Positions 35,650 to 47,900 of a stretch of 64,000 nucleotides of DNA are shown here, piece after piece. Both the position numbers and the translations under genes were made by a program. The DNA lies in the NCBI GenBank assembly GCA_022575985.1, contig JAKSXM010000263.1, positions 13,434,001 through 13,498,000 of the forward strand, written 5' to 3'. The notes below the pieces were generated by a model. The model was not told where the DNA came from, did no database searches, and was given only the letters and a program-made list of their open reading frames with translations. This DNA is from Anagrus nilaparvatae (lineage: Eukaryota; Arthropoda; Insecta; Hymenoptera; Mymaridae). How positions within the stretch are numbered: the first letter of the stretch is position 1; each line of letters begins with the position of its first letter.

Positions 35650-36621
35650 ATGTACGAAAAAATTGAAATTATTTGGTCTAAAAAATCAGTACTGTTAAAC
35701 ATCGATGACTACATATATTACAAACATTCTGGCGATCCTCAGAGAAGAGCTTATTGGATATGTAGAAAAAAAGAATCTTGTGGTGTCTGAAGTATAACAG
35801 TAGTTAAAAACGGAATAATAAATGTCGTTAAAGGTCCTGAGGATGAAGATTATGAACATATTAACCATGCCCCTAATCCAGAAGAAGTAGAAGCAGCAAA
35901 GATCGTGAACAATTTGAAGCGTGCAGCTGATCAACACCCAGAAGAGCCACCTTCACGAATTTTGAGAACTTAATTGAGAAATGTACCATCTGGTTACTTA
36001 CAACTAAAATAAATTCTTAAGCCTAACCTCATTAATTATATTTTTGAAAATTTCATAGAAGTCATAGCTGAACTGCCTGATCGTATTAACTTACGTAAAG
36101 GAATGTCACGCACACGTTTGCGAAAAATGCCTGCAATCCCACAAAATTTACAAGACTTGGAGGAAATCTCTAACGAATACAAGCAATCATTATCTGGAGA
36201 CTACTTTTTCCTTTACGATTCCTATGAGAATGATGAAGTTGAAGAATTTGGAAGAATATAAAATATTTGCCACAAAAGAAAATATAAGACAGCTTTTTAG
36301 ATGCAATACCTGGTTTGTGGATGGCACTTTCAAGTGTGCGTCATCGATTTTTTTCCAGCTTTTCGTTATCATGGGGGCAATTTCGCATGTAGATCGAAAA
36401 GGAAAACTTCAAACCACTGCTTTACCACTTGTTTATTCACTTCTCGAATCTAAAGAAAAAATTTCGTATCAAAAGGTTTTTGAAATTACAATATCATCCG
36501 TACGTAATTTAAATATTCAAGTAAATATGCCATCAACAATAATAACTAATTATGAGCAAAGTATAATTCTTGCTGCTAAAGAAGTGATTGGGAAGGAAAA
36601 TATTAAATGTTGTCTATTTAA

Positions 36622-37376
36622 ATATTTAATTAAATGACTCTATCGCTCATAATGTATAAGAATATTAATTTGACGAATTTATCGACCCAGAGAGCTAATT
36701 AATAAATCTATAGTTTATTAAACTCGACATGATACATGGATGCCATCTGCAATCACTTTTTTTATTTTAACGTATCAAGCAGTTTTAAATAATTTTTATT
36801 AATAATTTTTAAAAAAAGGCAGAAAAAAGCAGAAAAATTTCAAGAAAAAAATGCCTCCTGGTGGATTTGAAGCCACGACCTTCAGATTACTAGTCTGACG
36901 CTCTAACACTGAGCTACAGGAAGGTATGACATTCGATATCCAGAAAGACTTTTTTCTTGAAATTATAGGTTGATTCTTGGTCAACAACCATTTTGAATAT
37001 TTAATTAAATGACTCTATCTCTCATAATGTATAAGAATATTAATTTGACGAATTTATCGACCCAGAGAGCTAATTAATAAATCTATAGTTTATTAAACTC
37101 GACATGATACATGGATGATTTTTTCTTGAAATTTTTCTGCTTTTTTCTGCCTTTTTTTAGGCAAAAAATATTATTTCTAACAACTCTATGTTTTTAAAAA
37201 ATTAATTTCGATGAAATTGAATTTTTAAAAAATTATTAATAAAAATTATTTAAAACTGCTTGATACGTTAAAATTAATAAAGTGATTGCAGATGGCATCC
37301 ATGTATCATGTCGAGTTTAATAAACTATAGATTTATTAATTAGCTCTCTGGGTCGATAAATTCGTCAAATTAATAG
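36622..37376. mobile_element. Insertion inside the MULE transposase gene
   Basis: GTTGTCTATTTAA is present at both edges (36609-36621 and 37377-37389) and the transposase reading resumes after the second copy, so it looks like a target duplication of up to 13 bp. The insert carries an inverted pair (about 36663-36815 against 37230-37376, for example GACGAATTTATCGACCC, AACTCGACATGATACATGG, GATGGCATCCATG) and a third, direct copy at 37012-37117, with a tRNA-like sequence between. The superfamily is not identified. Confidence 0.65.
36853..36923 (-). tRNA. tRNA-Thr(AGU)-like sequence, probably pseudo or SINE head
   Basis: Minus strand: a 7 bp acceptor (CTTCCTG with CAGGAGG, one wobble), TAGCTCAG D-arm and an anticodon arm TCAGA-CTAGTAA-TCTGA with U33 and AGU. 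The T arm is only GTGG/CCAC around an eight-base CTTCAAAT loop instead of 5 bp and seven bases, and there is no intron. The irregular T arm and its position within a transposon insert argue for a tRNA pseudogene or a tRNA-derived element. Confidence 0.5.
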
Positions 37377-38157
37377 TTGTCTATTTAATATTTGTCAGAA
37401 TATTTACCGTCATATCCAATCTGAAGGATTGCAAGCACGATACCGTGATCCAAATGATAGAACAATTAAAGTAGCTAGCCACATGATTTGCGCTTTGGCA
37501 TTTATACCACCAGACCAAGTTAAAGATACTTTTATAAACATCAAAGAAGAAATTCCAGAAGTTTTAATTCCTGTTTATGATTATTTTGGAATAAATTATG
37601 TACTTGGCAGGACAAATCGTCGAGGTAGACCACCCATGATTCCGCCTATATACCCTCCTAAACTGTGGAATCAGTACCATTCTGTTTTACAAGGAACTGA
37701 TCAAACAAATAATAATTCGGAAGGTTGGCATAATCGCCTGCAAACTGTTATCGGTAAACATCATCCAAGTTTATATGCGTTTTTAAGTGAGTTAAAGAAG
37801 GAACAAGCAGATACGGAGAGTATGATACGGCAGTTACAATTAGGCCAAGAAGTAAAGAAGGGTAAGGATCCAAAGCGAAGATTAAAAGAAGAAAGGCTCC
37901 TGTCAATTGTTCTACAATTTAACGATTATTTGGAAAGGAATGATGTTATACAATATTTGAAGAATATTGGCTATTATATAAATTTTTAAAAAAATAATTT
38001 GGAAATTGAAAAAAAAAATTTTTATTCATTTTGGTAAAAATATTTTTGGTAAAAATTTTTTTTGGAAAAAAACATTGGTAAAATTGACCCCCAATCGTTT
38101 GGATACATGTATTACAAGTATTGTATGTCGGTAAAAAGGTTTTTACATTTAAGCTAT

Positions 38158-38405
38158 GGGGAGATGTCAAGTTCAATTTTTGTTTTTATATTGACTTTAA
38201 GGGAGATGTCGAGTAAAAATTTTTATTTTTATAATGAATTTATGAGGAGACGCCGAGTAAAATTTTTATTTTTGTAATAGATTTAGGGGGAGATGTCGAG
38301 TAAAAATTTTTATTTTTATAATGAAGTCAGAGGGAGACGTCGAGTAAAATTTCTGTTTTTATATTGAGTTTAGGAGGAGATGTCGAGTAAAATATTTATT
38401 TTGGT
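38158..38405 (+). repeat. Minisatellite, unit about 50-57 bp, 5 copies
   Basis: Repeats of GGAGATGTCGAGTAAAA followed by TTTTTATTTTTATAATGA-like spacer at about 38158, 38202, 38249, 38290, 38332 and 38373. Confidence 0.85.
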
Positions 38406-38780
38406 ATAAAGGTTAGGATTTTTACAAAAGTAAGTACAATATTCTTTTTTTTTATTATTTTTATATTTATTGATATTAACAAAATATGGTTTACATTTAA
38501 TATATTTATAATAAATAATGTATTATATAAATATATATATATTTAGTAACCTTAACTAAAATTTCATGTAATGTATATATGAAATTGTTTTAAATTTAGT
38601 AAAAATTCATAAGTTGCGAACATTTTTAATTTTATAGATATATTTAATATAGATATAATATCTAATAAATAAACTAAAACTTTAGATTTTAAGCGTCTAT
38701 TTTTTACTTAATAAATACTCGAACTATAATTTTACTGAATTTTTTCACCAACAGTGTGGTTAGGCATTTGAAAGGAAAAA
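38406..38780. other. AT-rich spacer
   Basis: Very A/T-rich with TATATA runs (38535-38560). No gene seen. Confidence 0.5.
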
Positions 38781-38840
38781 GTTTAAATCTCCTAGCTGTT
38801 CATTGTTAATATTAACTGAATCTTCTCCAGGAATCTAATT

Positions 38841-39358
38841 TTATAAATTTAGATTTAACCATGCTTTTAATCGTGCAGCGTTATTCAGTGCAAAACTATA
38901 TTTCATGTAGCAAAATTTTGTTGCATGCTGAATGCAACACAAATCCGTCCAGGGTAAATTTTGAATCGATGGACAATCTGAATCACCCTCTAAATTTATA
39001 ATTTCTCTAGCTATAATTGTGTGTAAGTATGCTACTTTGTCTCTACCCTTTACGTAAACTTTACCGACGTGTTTAGAAATCTGTTGCAAATTTTTATTCA
39101 AAGCTTTACTGGTAACATCTTCGTCGTGTCAATCTAAACCATGGTGATGTTTTGTCAACCAATTATTTTGTCTGTGTGAATCAGGTGATATTTTTGCAGA
39201 GTTGTAGGGTAATCCAGTTTGGTAATCCAGTGAGACTGGAAATCGTCATTAAGGAAAATTATCACAACTTCTTTAGGTAAAACGTTCCTATCGTTTCCCT
39301 TGAAAAACTGTATACCAACTGCGATATCCATTGAATTTTTGAAAATACTTCCAGCCAT
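38841..39358 (-). pseudogene. Unrecognised broken ORF
   Basis: Two minus-strand frames, 39358-39155 (67 codons) and 39101-38841 (86 codons). The frame of the second also reads upstream with a single stop (KHHHGLD-stop-HDEDVTSKALNKN), so they may be parts of one protein. Codon content is less AT-driven than random ORFs nearby, with phrases such as GRDKVAYLHTIIAREI and LPWTDLCCIQHATKFCY. I do not recognise the family; transposon origin is likely from context only. Confidence 0.35.
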
Positions 39359-39853
39359 CTGATTTGTTTTCCGCTGAGCTGCTGCTGCTTATTTTTTTAT
39401 TATAAAGACAGTTATTCGCAAATGTCAACAAAAAACTGTCTACATTCATCTATTTCAAATACGGCATTGAACTGGTAATAGATGACGCAGTTGACGTTTT
39501 TCTTTGGGAGTCTCGATGAAATGTGAAAACTATCACACGTATCCTAAGAAACTGGAAAACATCAAAAACATGCCTCTACAACCCTATTTAACGATTAAAG
39601 AATTACTCTGAAACTTCTTAGTATTTTAACCACATCATTCTTTTGTGTGATAAGACTACATGTTTTTTTAAAAAACGAGCTTACTTGTTTTTTTCTGCAA
39701 TGTAAAGCAAAAAAAAATAAACTCAAAAGATGAGCATTCCATTTATATTACTATCTGATAAAATTGTATATTTTAAACAATGTTTGGAATTAATCCAGTA
39801 CCTTTGAATAAATTAAGAAAAAAATCTCGTTAAATAAATCAACGAAAAAAAAA

Positions 39854-41240
39854 ATGTCGCGAGTTCAATCCAAAAATTTACCAAGGATTAGAAGAAGCAA
39901 AAAAGCAAAAAGAGAGCAAAATCAGTTGCGAGAAGTGCAAGTGCGAAATATACATCCAATAAATTAAATTATTCCAACCCCTGTAATGAAAAAATTATTG
40001 AACCAGTATTTTAACGATGAACAATAAATGAATCTGGCCGCCACATGTATAATGTTGTTCAATTTAGTGAAAATAACAAAACTAGTGTATTTACAGGGTT
40101 ATCATTACTTTTATGAACATTTATTTAAAGAAAAAAACAAAATGACAGAAATATGTTATTTAGAAATTGACACGACCAGAATTCGATTAAGAGAAATCCA
40201 AAATTGTGAGTGGTTTCTAACAAACGTTACAAAAAACGAAGATCATACAAAAACGCAACACATAACAATCAATATACAAAATAGACTTCTATTTAACTTC
40301 TTATTATTAAAAAATAAGCTTACTTTCTTCTTTTGCATGTACAGTAGAAAAAATACATATTTACAACAATAAACTTAGCTTATCAACTAACACATTCTCC
40401 AACATGATTTAATAAAATTATTCATCACCATCAGTACGAAATTGCTACTTAAACTGTACGGGCAAAATTTAGTATTTTAAATTCAAAAAAAAAGTTTAAT
40501 AACGTGTAATTTAAGAAATTTATGATAAAAACTTAAAATGGCTGAATCAAGCTCGCATAACAGCAACAGAATACTTCAACATTTATTACTTTTATCATTT
40601 TATGGGCTCAACAGATCCTTTTCTAAAAAAATCTTCATTAAACTCGATTTAAACGAAAATGAAACGCAGTTTGAATTTTTTTTCGGCTATGTGGAAATAA
40701 CTTCAATTCAGGATATCTTTCACTGAACACAACGATTGGAAACGCCTACAATCGTATTTTCCAAAAATCGATGAATATTTCTAAGGAAAAAATACGAAAA
40801 GCAGAGACCAAACTTTTGAAAACGAAGATTTCACAATGAAACTTACACGCAGCTACTACGATAAAGCTATAGAAATATCAAACAAAGAAATTAAACCAGA
40901 CAACAAAAAATTTAAATTAAGCCTAGTTTTAAAAAAAGTTAGTTTCGATACTTTAAAAAATTTATCACACACAATTGATACCAAGTTCTATCAATTGAAT
41001 GTAAAAAGAAGCTACTTGTTTCTATTAAAAGATAAAATCATTCATTATGTTACTGAAAAATTAAACGCATCCGAAAAAAAAATATAATTTCGCAAGTAAA
41101 TATTAAAGATATAAAACTTGTATGCAATGAATTTGATGAAAAAGTCACTAAAAATTTCAAAAAAGAGCTAGAGCAAGGATCAACCGAAATGGAGCCTGCA
41201 AGTCTCAACGATTCAAATATTTTCTTAAAAGAACTTTAAG
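39854..41240 (+). pseudogene. Unrecognised A-rich ORF cluster
   Basis: Successive plus-strand frames: a 36-codon basic ORF from 39854 (MSRVQSKNLPRIRRSKK), 40028-40372 (114 codons), 40538-40726 (62 codons) and 40836-41087 (83 codons). The last continues one frame over to about 41240 (VNIKDIKLVCNEFDEKV, LNDSNIFLKEL). Lys, Asn and Ile dominate and the plus strand is A-rich throughout, unlike the neighbours. I cannot name a family. It could be a decayed transposon or virus-derived insert, or simply A-rich sequence. Confidence 0.3.
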
Positions 41241-41471
41241 CATTAAATTTTGATTATTTGAAAGAAATTCCTATTTTCGTTTTGTTTCGTCGTAATTAAA
41301 ATTGATTAATTAGGTTTCCACAAAATTTATTAATAAACATAAAAAATCATAAATTCCTTTCTTTCTTTCAAAAAAAAGAATAAGCAAAAAATAAAAAAAT
41401 AAACATTAGTCAGCAAAAAAGCATTACAGAAACTTAAAATCACATTTTTTACTCTAGCTGTGAGTAATATA

Positions 41472-41516
41472 TCTCTATATATTATAAAGTTATAACCGCC
41501 GCCGCCGCTGCCTGCA
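41472..41516 (+). mobile_element. Helitron 5'-end fragment
   Basis: A followed by TCTCTATATATTATAAAG, then TTATAACCGCCGCCGCCGCT, identical to other 5' ends in the window, cut after about 45 bases. Confidence 0.7.
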
Positions 41517-41614
41517 TAGTGAATTAACATAAATATATAGTCAAGTAATCTAATTTAGACTAAAAGACGACAATCTTCATAGTGTGTGTTATCTATCGTT
41601 CATATGTAAATTAA

Positions 41615-41696
<82 letters not shown>
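41517..41696 (+). repeat. Likely LINE 3' tail with (ATT)25 array
   Basis: About 100 bases ending TTCATATGTAAATTAATATT precede 26 uninterrupted ATT units (41619-41696). This form resembles the 3' ends of Jockey/CR1-like LINEs that end in a triplet repeat; the mirror arrangement is seen at 48059-48130. The R1-clade element starts at the last repeat unit. Confidence 0.55.
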
Positions 41697-41697
<1 letters not shown>

Positions 41698-44475
41698 GAA
41701 ATTGGCAGACATAGAGGACTTCGCAAGAGAAGCGGGTGGCAACTTAATTGTTGCAGGAGACTTTAATGCCAAAGCTGTCGACTGGGGTATGCCCTATACT
41801 GACTCAAAAGGAGCAGCGACACTAGAAATGGTGTCAAGGCTGGGTCTCGTTGTTCTAAACGTGGGTAACACCACAACCTTTAGAAGGCCCAGCTTTACTG
41901 AAACTATAATTGACGTCTCCTTCGCATCCGAAGGACTGAGTACGAGAGTCAATAACTGGCACGTCATGGAAGTCTTTACTGCGAGCGACCACCAGTACAT
42001 CTCGTTCGAAATTCAGCATGAGAGACTGCCCCCTGGAGAGGCATATAGGCCAAAACCAAGAGGCTGGAACCTCAATAAGCTGAACAAAGAAAAATTTATA
42101 CGAGTTTTAATGATGGGACAAAGGGCAATTCTAATGAAACCCCGCAGAGTAGGAAGTAAGGAAGACGCGGAGAATGTAGTATCCGAAGTAATGACGCTGC
42201 TCAAAAAAGCATGTGACGCTTCCATGCCTCGAAAAAGGTTTAATGGAAGGAACCCACCTGTATATTGGTGGAGCACAGAAATTGCAGAGTTACGTAGGCA
42301 AAGCCACATGACGCGAAGAAGAGCAACTAGGGCCAAGTCTCGCGAAGAAGCAAGGGAACTGATGAGAGTTCATAAGGAAGTGAAGCGATCTTTGAGGCGG
42401 GCAATCAATGCCAGTAAGATCCGCTGCGAAAGGAATCTGTGCCTTGAAGTGGACAACGATCCCTGGGGATTGGGCTTCAAGATAGTCACGAAAAAGCTAA
42501 GGGGATTTGCTGCTAGCTCACTAATGGACGAAGAGGAAGCAAGGACAGTAGTTGATGCTCTGTTTCCGATGCACCCGACGAGAATAGACCAAGAGGAGGA
42601 CATTAGGGTAACCGAAATCCCGGACTTCACGCAAGAAGAGCTGTTCGCTGCCGTAGACTCTCTCAGAAATAAGAAAGCCCCCGGCCCAGACGGCATACCA
42701 GCCGAAATTATAAGAATCGCTGCGCACGAGTGTCCGTCATTGATGTTAATGATGTACAACTCGTGCCTACGAGCTGGAGTTTTCAGTAGGCGATGGAAAA
42801 AGGCACTGTTGGTCCTCATCAGTAAAGGAAAGGGAGATCCCACACTCCCGTCCTACTGGCGACCACTAGGACTGCTGGATACAGCTGGAAAGGGCTTCGA
42901 AAAAATGCTACAACCGCGTATCTTAAATGCAGTAGAAGCAGCAGGGGATTTATCTCCTCGGCAATACGGATTTAGACGGGGGAGGTCCACGATTGGGGCT
43001 GTGAAGGAGGTCGTTGACGCGATAACTAGGGCCCAAACGGGTAATCATTACTCACGTAAAATTACTCTTTTGGTCACCCTGGACGTCAAGAACGCATTCA
43101 ATTCTGCAAAGTGGACAAAGTTCCTTCAAGGACTAAATGACTTTGCAGTACCAAATTATTTGATGCGGGTAATGAAGAGTTACCTAAGTGACAGAGTACT
43201 ATTGTACGAGACTCTTCAAGGGAAGAGAAGTAGGAAAGTGACAGCTGGTGCAGCTCAGGGCTCCATATTGGGACCTGACCTATGGAACATCTCTTATGAT
43301 GGTATCCTGAGGATGGAGTTAGCGGATGGCTGCTTTATGATAGGCTATGCGGATGATATTGCCCTCGTGATCATAGCAAGGAACGTGCAACAAGCACAGG
43401 ATAGCTTGAGCGTCTGCATGTTAAAGACAAACGCATGGATGGAAGAGCACGGATTAAGTCTGGCAGTCGCTAAGACCGATATCGTGATGTTCACGGGGAA
43501 GAAAATCAATACCGTTATTCCAATACGGGTTGACGAGGATACCATTACAGAGACGAAAAGGTTCGCCAAATATCTTGGAATAGTTTTGGATACGAAGCGG
43601 ACCTATTTCGAACATATTTCTCAAAGGGTCAAGAAGGCAGGTACCACGACGCTAGCCCTGAGCAGGCTGATGTCGAACATGAATGGACCAAAGTCCAGCA
43701 GGAGAAAGCTGCTAATGTCCGTAACTCACTCCATCCTATTGTACGGAGCGGAGATTTGGAGTGAGGCACTGGATAAGGATATATATTCGAAAGGTATGAT
43801 AAGAGTGCAGAGGCAGGGTGCTCTGAGGGTTTCTTGCGCATACAGGACTGTCTCGGAAGCGGCAGTTCTTGTCATCGCAGGAATTATTCCTATTCAGCTA
43901 CTTGCCAAAGAGCGTAAACTTATTTATGATAGAAAAAATGAAGGCGACGTCGACCGTATCAGAGCGGAAGTTAGGAGGGATGTGATGCTGGAGTGGCAGA
44001 CGCTCTGGAGGGATGGCACAGACAGCGCATGGACCAGGCGCCTCATAAAAGAGGTCGCGCCCTGGACTCAGAGAGGGCACGGAGAGGTAAACTACTTCTT
44101 GACACAGTTCCTCAGTGGCCATGGGCTTTTCTAATCTTATCTCTTTAGGATGGGAAAGGTCGTGAGCCCTGAATGTGTATTCTGTCCCGACAAACGAGAT
44201 GACGCGCGTCACACGTTTTTCGAGTGTGACCGCTGGGTAACTAAAAGGAGAGCGCTGGAAGCAGAGGTTGAAGAAGTCACACCCGATAACATAGTCGGAA
44301 AAATGCTCCAGAACGAGGAATCATGGAGCGTCGTGGCAAGGTACGTGGAGGAGATTTTGCGTACAAAAAAGTTATTGACGACACCCTAACTAGGAGCCGC
44401 GTGTAGGAGCAGTCAAATTAGACGGTTCTTGCACGCGGCACCAATGGGGGGATAATGGAGGACGTACAAGGATAT

Positions 44476-44514
<39 letters not shown>

Positions 44515-44828
44515 TATATATATTTATTTATTAATAAAGTTACTTATTTATCTAGTTGACGACACGGTGAAATAACAAGAAGGAGAAAGAAAGGATTAAT
44601 GGATGGAAGGATCTTCAACCAAAGAAGATACATGGCCTTAAGTCAACCCAATGTAATGTGATAAACGGTTCCGGGCTGACTTGTATAAGGTATGATGAGG
44701 GGTGAGTTTAGTCGGTAAACATGGGGCAATGCATTCTTTGTAGAGTGCCTTGCCATCATGGAGTCCGACACTGTTCTGAACACCGGGTTCTGTTCGTGCG
44801 TAACGCATTCTCACCTCTCTGCCACTGT

Positions 44829-44864
<36 letters not shown>
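41697..44864 (+). mobile_element. R1-clade LINE family A, 5'-truncated, with poly(A)
   Basis: Begins inside the endonuclease domain directly after (ATT)n and ends in a 34-base A run (44831-44864). The 3' UTR holds a TTTA microsatellite (44474-44510). TTA repeats follow the A tail. The coding part is described separately. Confidence 0.85.
41702..44389 (+). pseudogene. Endonuclease-reverse transcriptase of LINE family A
   Basis: An almost intact frame. AP-endonuclease C-terminal half (LIVAGDFNAKAVDWGMP, residues about 14-30; SDHQYISF near 100); the R1-type linker with DNDPWGLGFKIV; and reverse transcriptase with KAPGPDGIPAEI (about residue 327), YWRPLGLLDTAGK, QYGFRRGRSTIGA, LVTLDVKNAFNSAKW, AAQGSILGPDLWN and IGYADDIAL (about 543-551). 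A stop (TAA, 44132-44134) replaces the Gln codon of the other copy, right before the C-x2-C...H...C finger (CVFCPDKRDDARHTFFEC, about 44170-44226). That finger is read in the same frame to 44389 (TAA at 44387). The first Met used by the open frame is internal; the N-terminal half of the endonuclease is missing. R1-clade assignment rests on the DPWGL linker and the C-terminal finger. Confidence 0.85.
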
Positions 44865-44898
<34 letters not shown>

Positions 44899-44924
44899 TT
44901 TTTTTTTTTTTTTTTTTTTTTTTT
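44865..44924. repeat. (TTA)n between two opposed poly(A) tails
   Basis: About 11 TTA units lie between the A tail of family A (ends 44864) and a 27-base T run (44898-44924), which is the A tail of the minus-strand family B element. Confidence 0.9.
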
Positions 44925-47900
44925 GTCAAGGGAATCTTGTGAATCTTACATCAGCCATGGAGTGTTTGCGGGCCTTAAAGGCCCGCAAATTTCCATGACC
45001 GCCCAGTTGCACAAAGTGTACAACTGGGAGACCACCGGCGAACGCGGTCGACGGCTACGCCCCAGATTCTTACTGGATAAACACACTATAAACCCCCCTG
45101 CGCTTGTTTGCCCCAAACCGGAACTCCCTTTTCAGGTATAACTTCAGTTTGGGACGCGCAGCCTAGGCAACTGGCCGCTGCCTTCCCCCAGCCTAGTGAC
45201 AGGAGAGCAATCTACGATAGAAAGCCCTCCTCCTTTTTCTTCAACAAGGTGGCCCTTACGTACTCTGCTACTTTGTTCCAATTTTCAGAACTCCGTAGCA
45301 TTTCCGGAACCACCTTCTCTGGCCTCCAAATCGGGAAGGGCGGGCGCCCTTCCACGTAGCGCATACATCCGAAGAAAGTATGCTCCACTGTATCCTTCTC
45401 GCCTGGGCAGTGCAAGCACTCCTCTGTTGCCACCTTATGCCAATGTTTCAACATTGCACGGAAATACCCGTGTCCAGTCAAGAATTGGGTGAGGTAAAAA
45501 TCCACCTCCCCATGTTGTCGTCCAGTCCATGCCTGCAGATCTGAAATCAGTCTGCGCGTCCATCGGGCATTTTTCTCTTCCTCCTTTTTCCACCGTTCCT
45601 GCCATTTTCCCATAGAGCTGGAGCGGGCGCGAGTGGATGCCACTTCGCGGTCCTCTACACTATCGTAAATGTATTTCCGCTCCAACGCTAGCAGGTCGAT
45701 GGGTATGACCGATGCTACTACCTGGATCGCTTCGAGCGATACCGTATGGTACGCGCAGGCGATCCTCAGGGCTGCTTGCCGCTGCACAGACGATATTTTA
45801 TGTCTGTACTTGGCAAATTTGGTGATATCCGCCCAGATCTCAGATCCATAAAGCAGGACAGAGTTGACAACGGACATCAACAATCTTCGCTTCCCGGGTT
45901 TGGGCCCTCCTATGTTGGCCATGAGCCTTGACAAGGAGGATGCGATCGACGCGGCCTTCTCACTCGACCTCTGAAATTGTTCCCAGAAGTTCAGCTTGTT
46001 ATCAAGCAGAACTCCCAGGTACTTAACCGATGTCTTGGCTTGGATCGTGTGAGGGTTTCCACCATCATCGACATTTACATCGATGTCCGTGGAAATTGTT
46101 GTTCGACGGGTCAGCAGTACGATCTCCGTTTTTGGGATCGCGAGCTGGAGCCCGTGCTCGCCCATCCAGAGGTTGATCTGTCTCATGACTAGATTCAACC
46201 TCTCCTGGGTTACCTGCATGTCCCTGCCAGTGATGGTCAGAGCCACGTCGTCCGCGTACCCGATCAGAGAAGCTCCTTCCGGGAGGTGAACGCGCAACAG
46301 GCCATCGTAAAAGGCATTCCACAGGTCTGGTCCGAGAACCGAACCTTGGGCAATGCCCGCACTCAGAACCCTCTGTCGCCTGCCATCGAGCGTGTCGTAG
46401 AGCAGTCTCCGGTCCCGTAGGTAGTCCTTTATTACGTTACCCAGATACCTGGGTATCCGGAAATCGTACTCGAGAGACCGGATCATGTCATCCCACCTGG
46501 CCGAATTGAAAGCGTTTTTGACGTCCAACGTTACAAGAAGGACGTCTTTGCGAATTGCAGGCCGCTTTTCCCTCTCAGCCTCTACGGTATCCACGACACG
46601 CCGGATGGCGTCTATCGTGGAATGCCCCTCACGAAATCCATACTGCTCCTCGGAAAGGCCACCGCCCTCCTCGATAGCTCTTCTCAACCTTGCCCGGAGC
46701 ATGCTCTCCATCACCTTTCCGATGGTGTTTAACATGCACAAGGGTCTGTAAGATGATGGAGAGTCCGGGGCTCCACCTTTACCCTTGTTCAAGAGCACGA
46801 GACGTGCCACCTTCCACTGCTTTGGAAACACTCCCGCCACCAAGCATGCATTGAACATGCTTAACAGGATACCAGGGATTATTTTGACCGCTCGTTTGAG
46901 CACTTCCGCAGGTATCCCGTCCGGCCCCGGCGCCTTGCCGTTTTTCATGGCCTTGATGGCCTTCACCATCTCGTCCTCGCTGAATAACGGCACTTCCTCT
47001 CTGGGTATCGCCTCTACCGGGTTTTCCCGGATGGGCTGCTCAGGGAAGAGAGCGCCGATGATTCGTTCGGTCGATACTGCGTCCATCATGTTGTCAGACC
47101 CCCGGTTCAACTTGCCCATTACGACTTTGTAACCAAGACCCCAGGGGTCTTTGTTTACATCCTCGCGTAATGAACGCAGGCATCGAGCCTTGCTTTGACG
47201 GATAGCTTTGGCCAGCCGGTGTTTAGCATCCTTATGTTCCTTGGAAAGTGCAGCAGCTTCGGGCCTGCCCCGTGCTCTCTGCGCCCTTCGTCGCGTCCTG
47301 TGGCACTCCTTGCGGAGCTCCGCTATTTCGGAAGTCCACCAGTAAACTGGCTTTCTCCCTTTCCAGGGCCTTCGACGAGGCATAGAGGCGTCACACGCCC
47401 CTCGCAGTAGAGACGTTACTTTCTTGACTAAGATTTCAGCCTCGCGGGGACCTGTAGCCTCTCCATGCCAAGCGGGGACGGACGACGACTCCATTCGAAG
47501 ATACTCTTCGAACTTGTCCTCGTCCATCTTTGGTACATTCCAACCCAAGGGACGCCTCTTGTACGGAGGCCGTTGGGAGGTTCCCTCAAGCACCCGGAAC
47601 GTGATGTAATGATGGTCGCTACCATTGTAACCATCCATCACCGTCCATTCGCCGATTCTCCCAGACGCACCTTCTGTTGCAAAGGTTATGTCTGGGATAG
47701 AGGCACCCCAACCTGCCCTCTCGTAGGTGGGCCGGTTTTCTCTATTCTGGACCACTAGTTTGCATCTAGTGGCCATTTCCAGTACCTGCTGTCCCCTAGG
47801 ATTGGTCGTCGGCATGCCCCATTCTAAGGCCCTAGCGTTAAAGTCTCCAGCAAGGATAACGCTTCCAGTTACCGTCCGAACCGTGTTCTCGATGCTGGCC

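Larger units (their letters stand above)
35650..37989 (+). pseudogene. FLYWCH plus MULE transposase, broken
   Basis: Starts ATG at 35650. Residues about 15-75 form a FLYWCH zinc finger (YIYYKHSGDPQRRAYWIC, C six residues on, H-x-H replaced by HINH near 35860), followed by the linker NPEEVEAAKIVNNLKRAA and PPSRILRT. The MULE transposase core begins at 36224 in another frame: CNTWFVDGTFKCAS (36301-36342, first catalytic Asp), FFQLFVIMGA, LPLVYSLL. It is interrupted at about 36621 and resumes after 37377 with FNICQNIYRHIQSEGL, NNNSEGWHNRL (37708-37740) and a charged C-terminus ending at 37989. Stops occur at about 35788, 35971 and 36009. The length and domain order fit insect FLYWCH-MULE transposases of about 500-600 residues. 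The copy is inactive. Confidence 0.85.

Noticed and set aside
39854..41240. Endogenous virus gene cluster
   Set aside because: A-rich small ORFs suggested it, but I see no recognisable viral protein motif; kept only as unknown.
44721..45141. ORFs with poly-Lys, poly-Ile/Tyr and poly-Phe runs
   Set aside because: Translation of poly(A), (TTA)n and poly(T) at the junction of two LINE tails.
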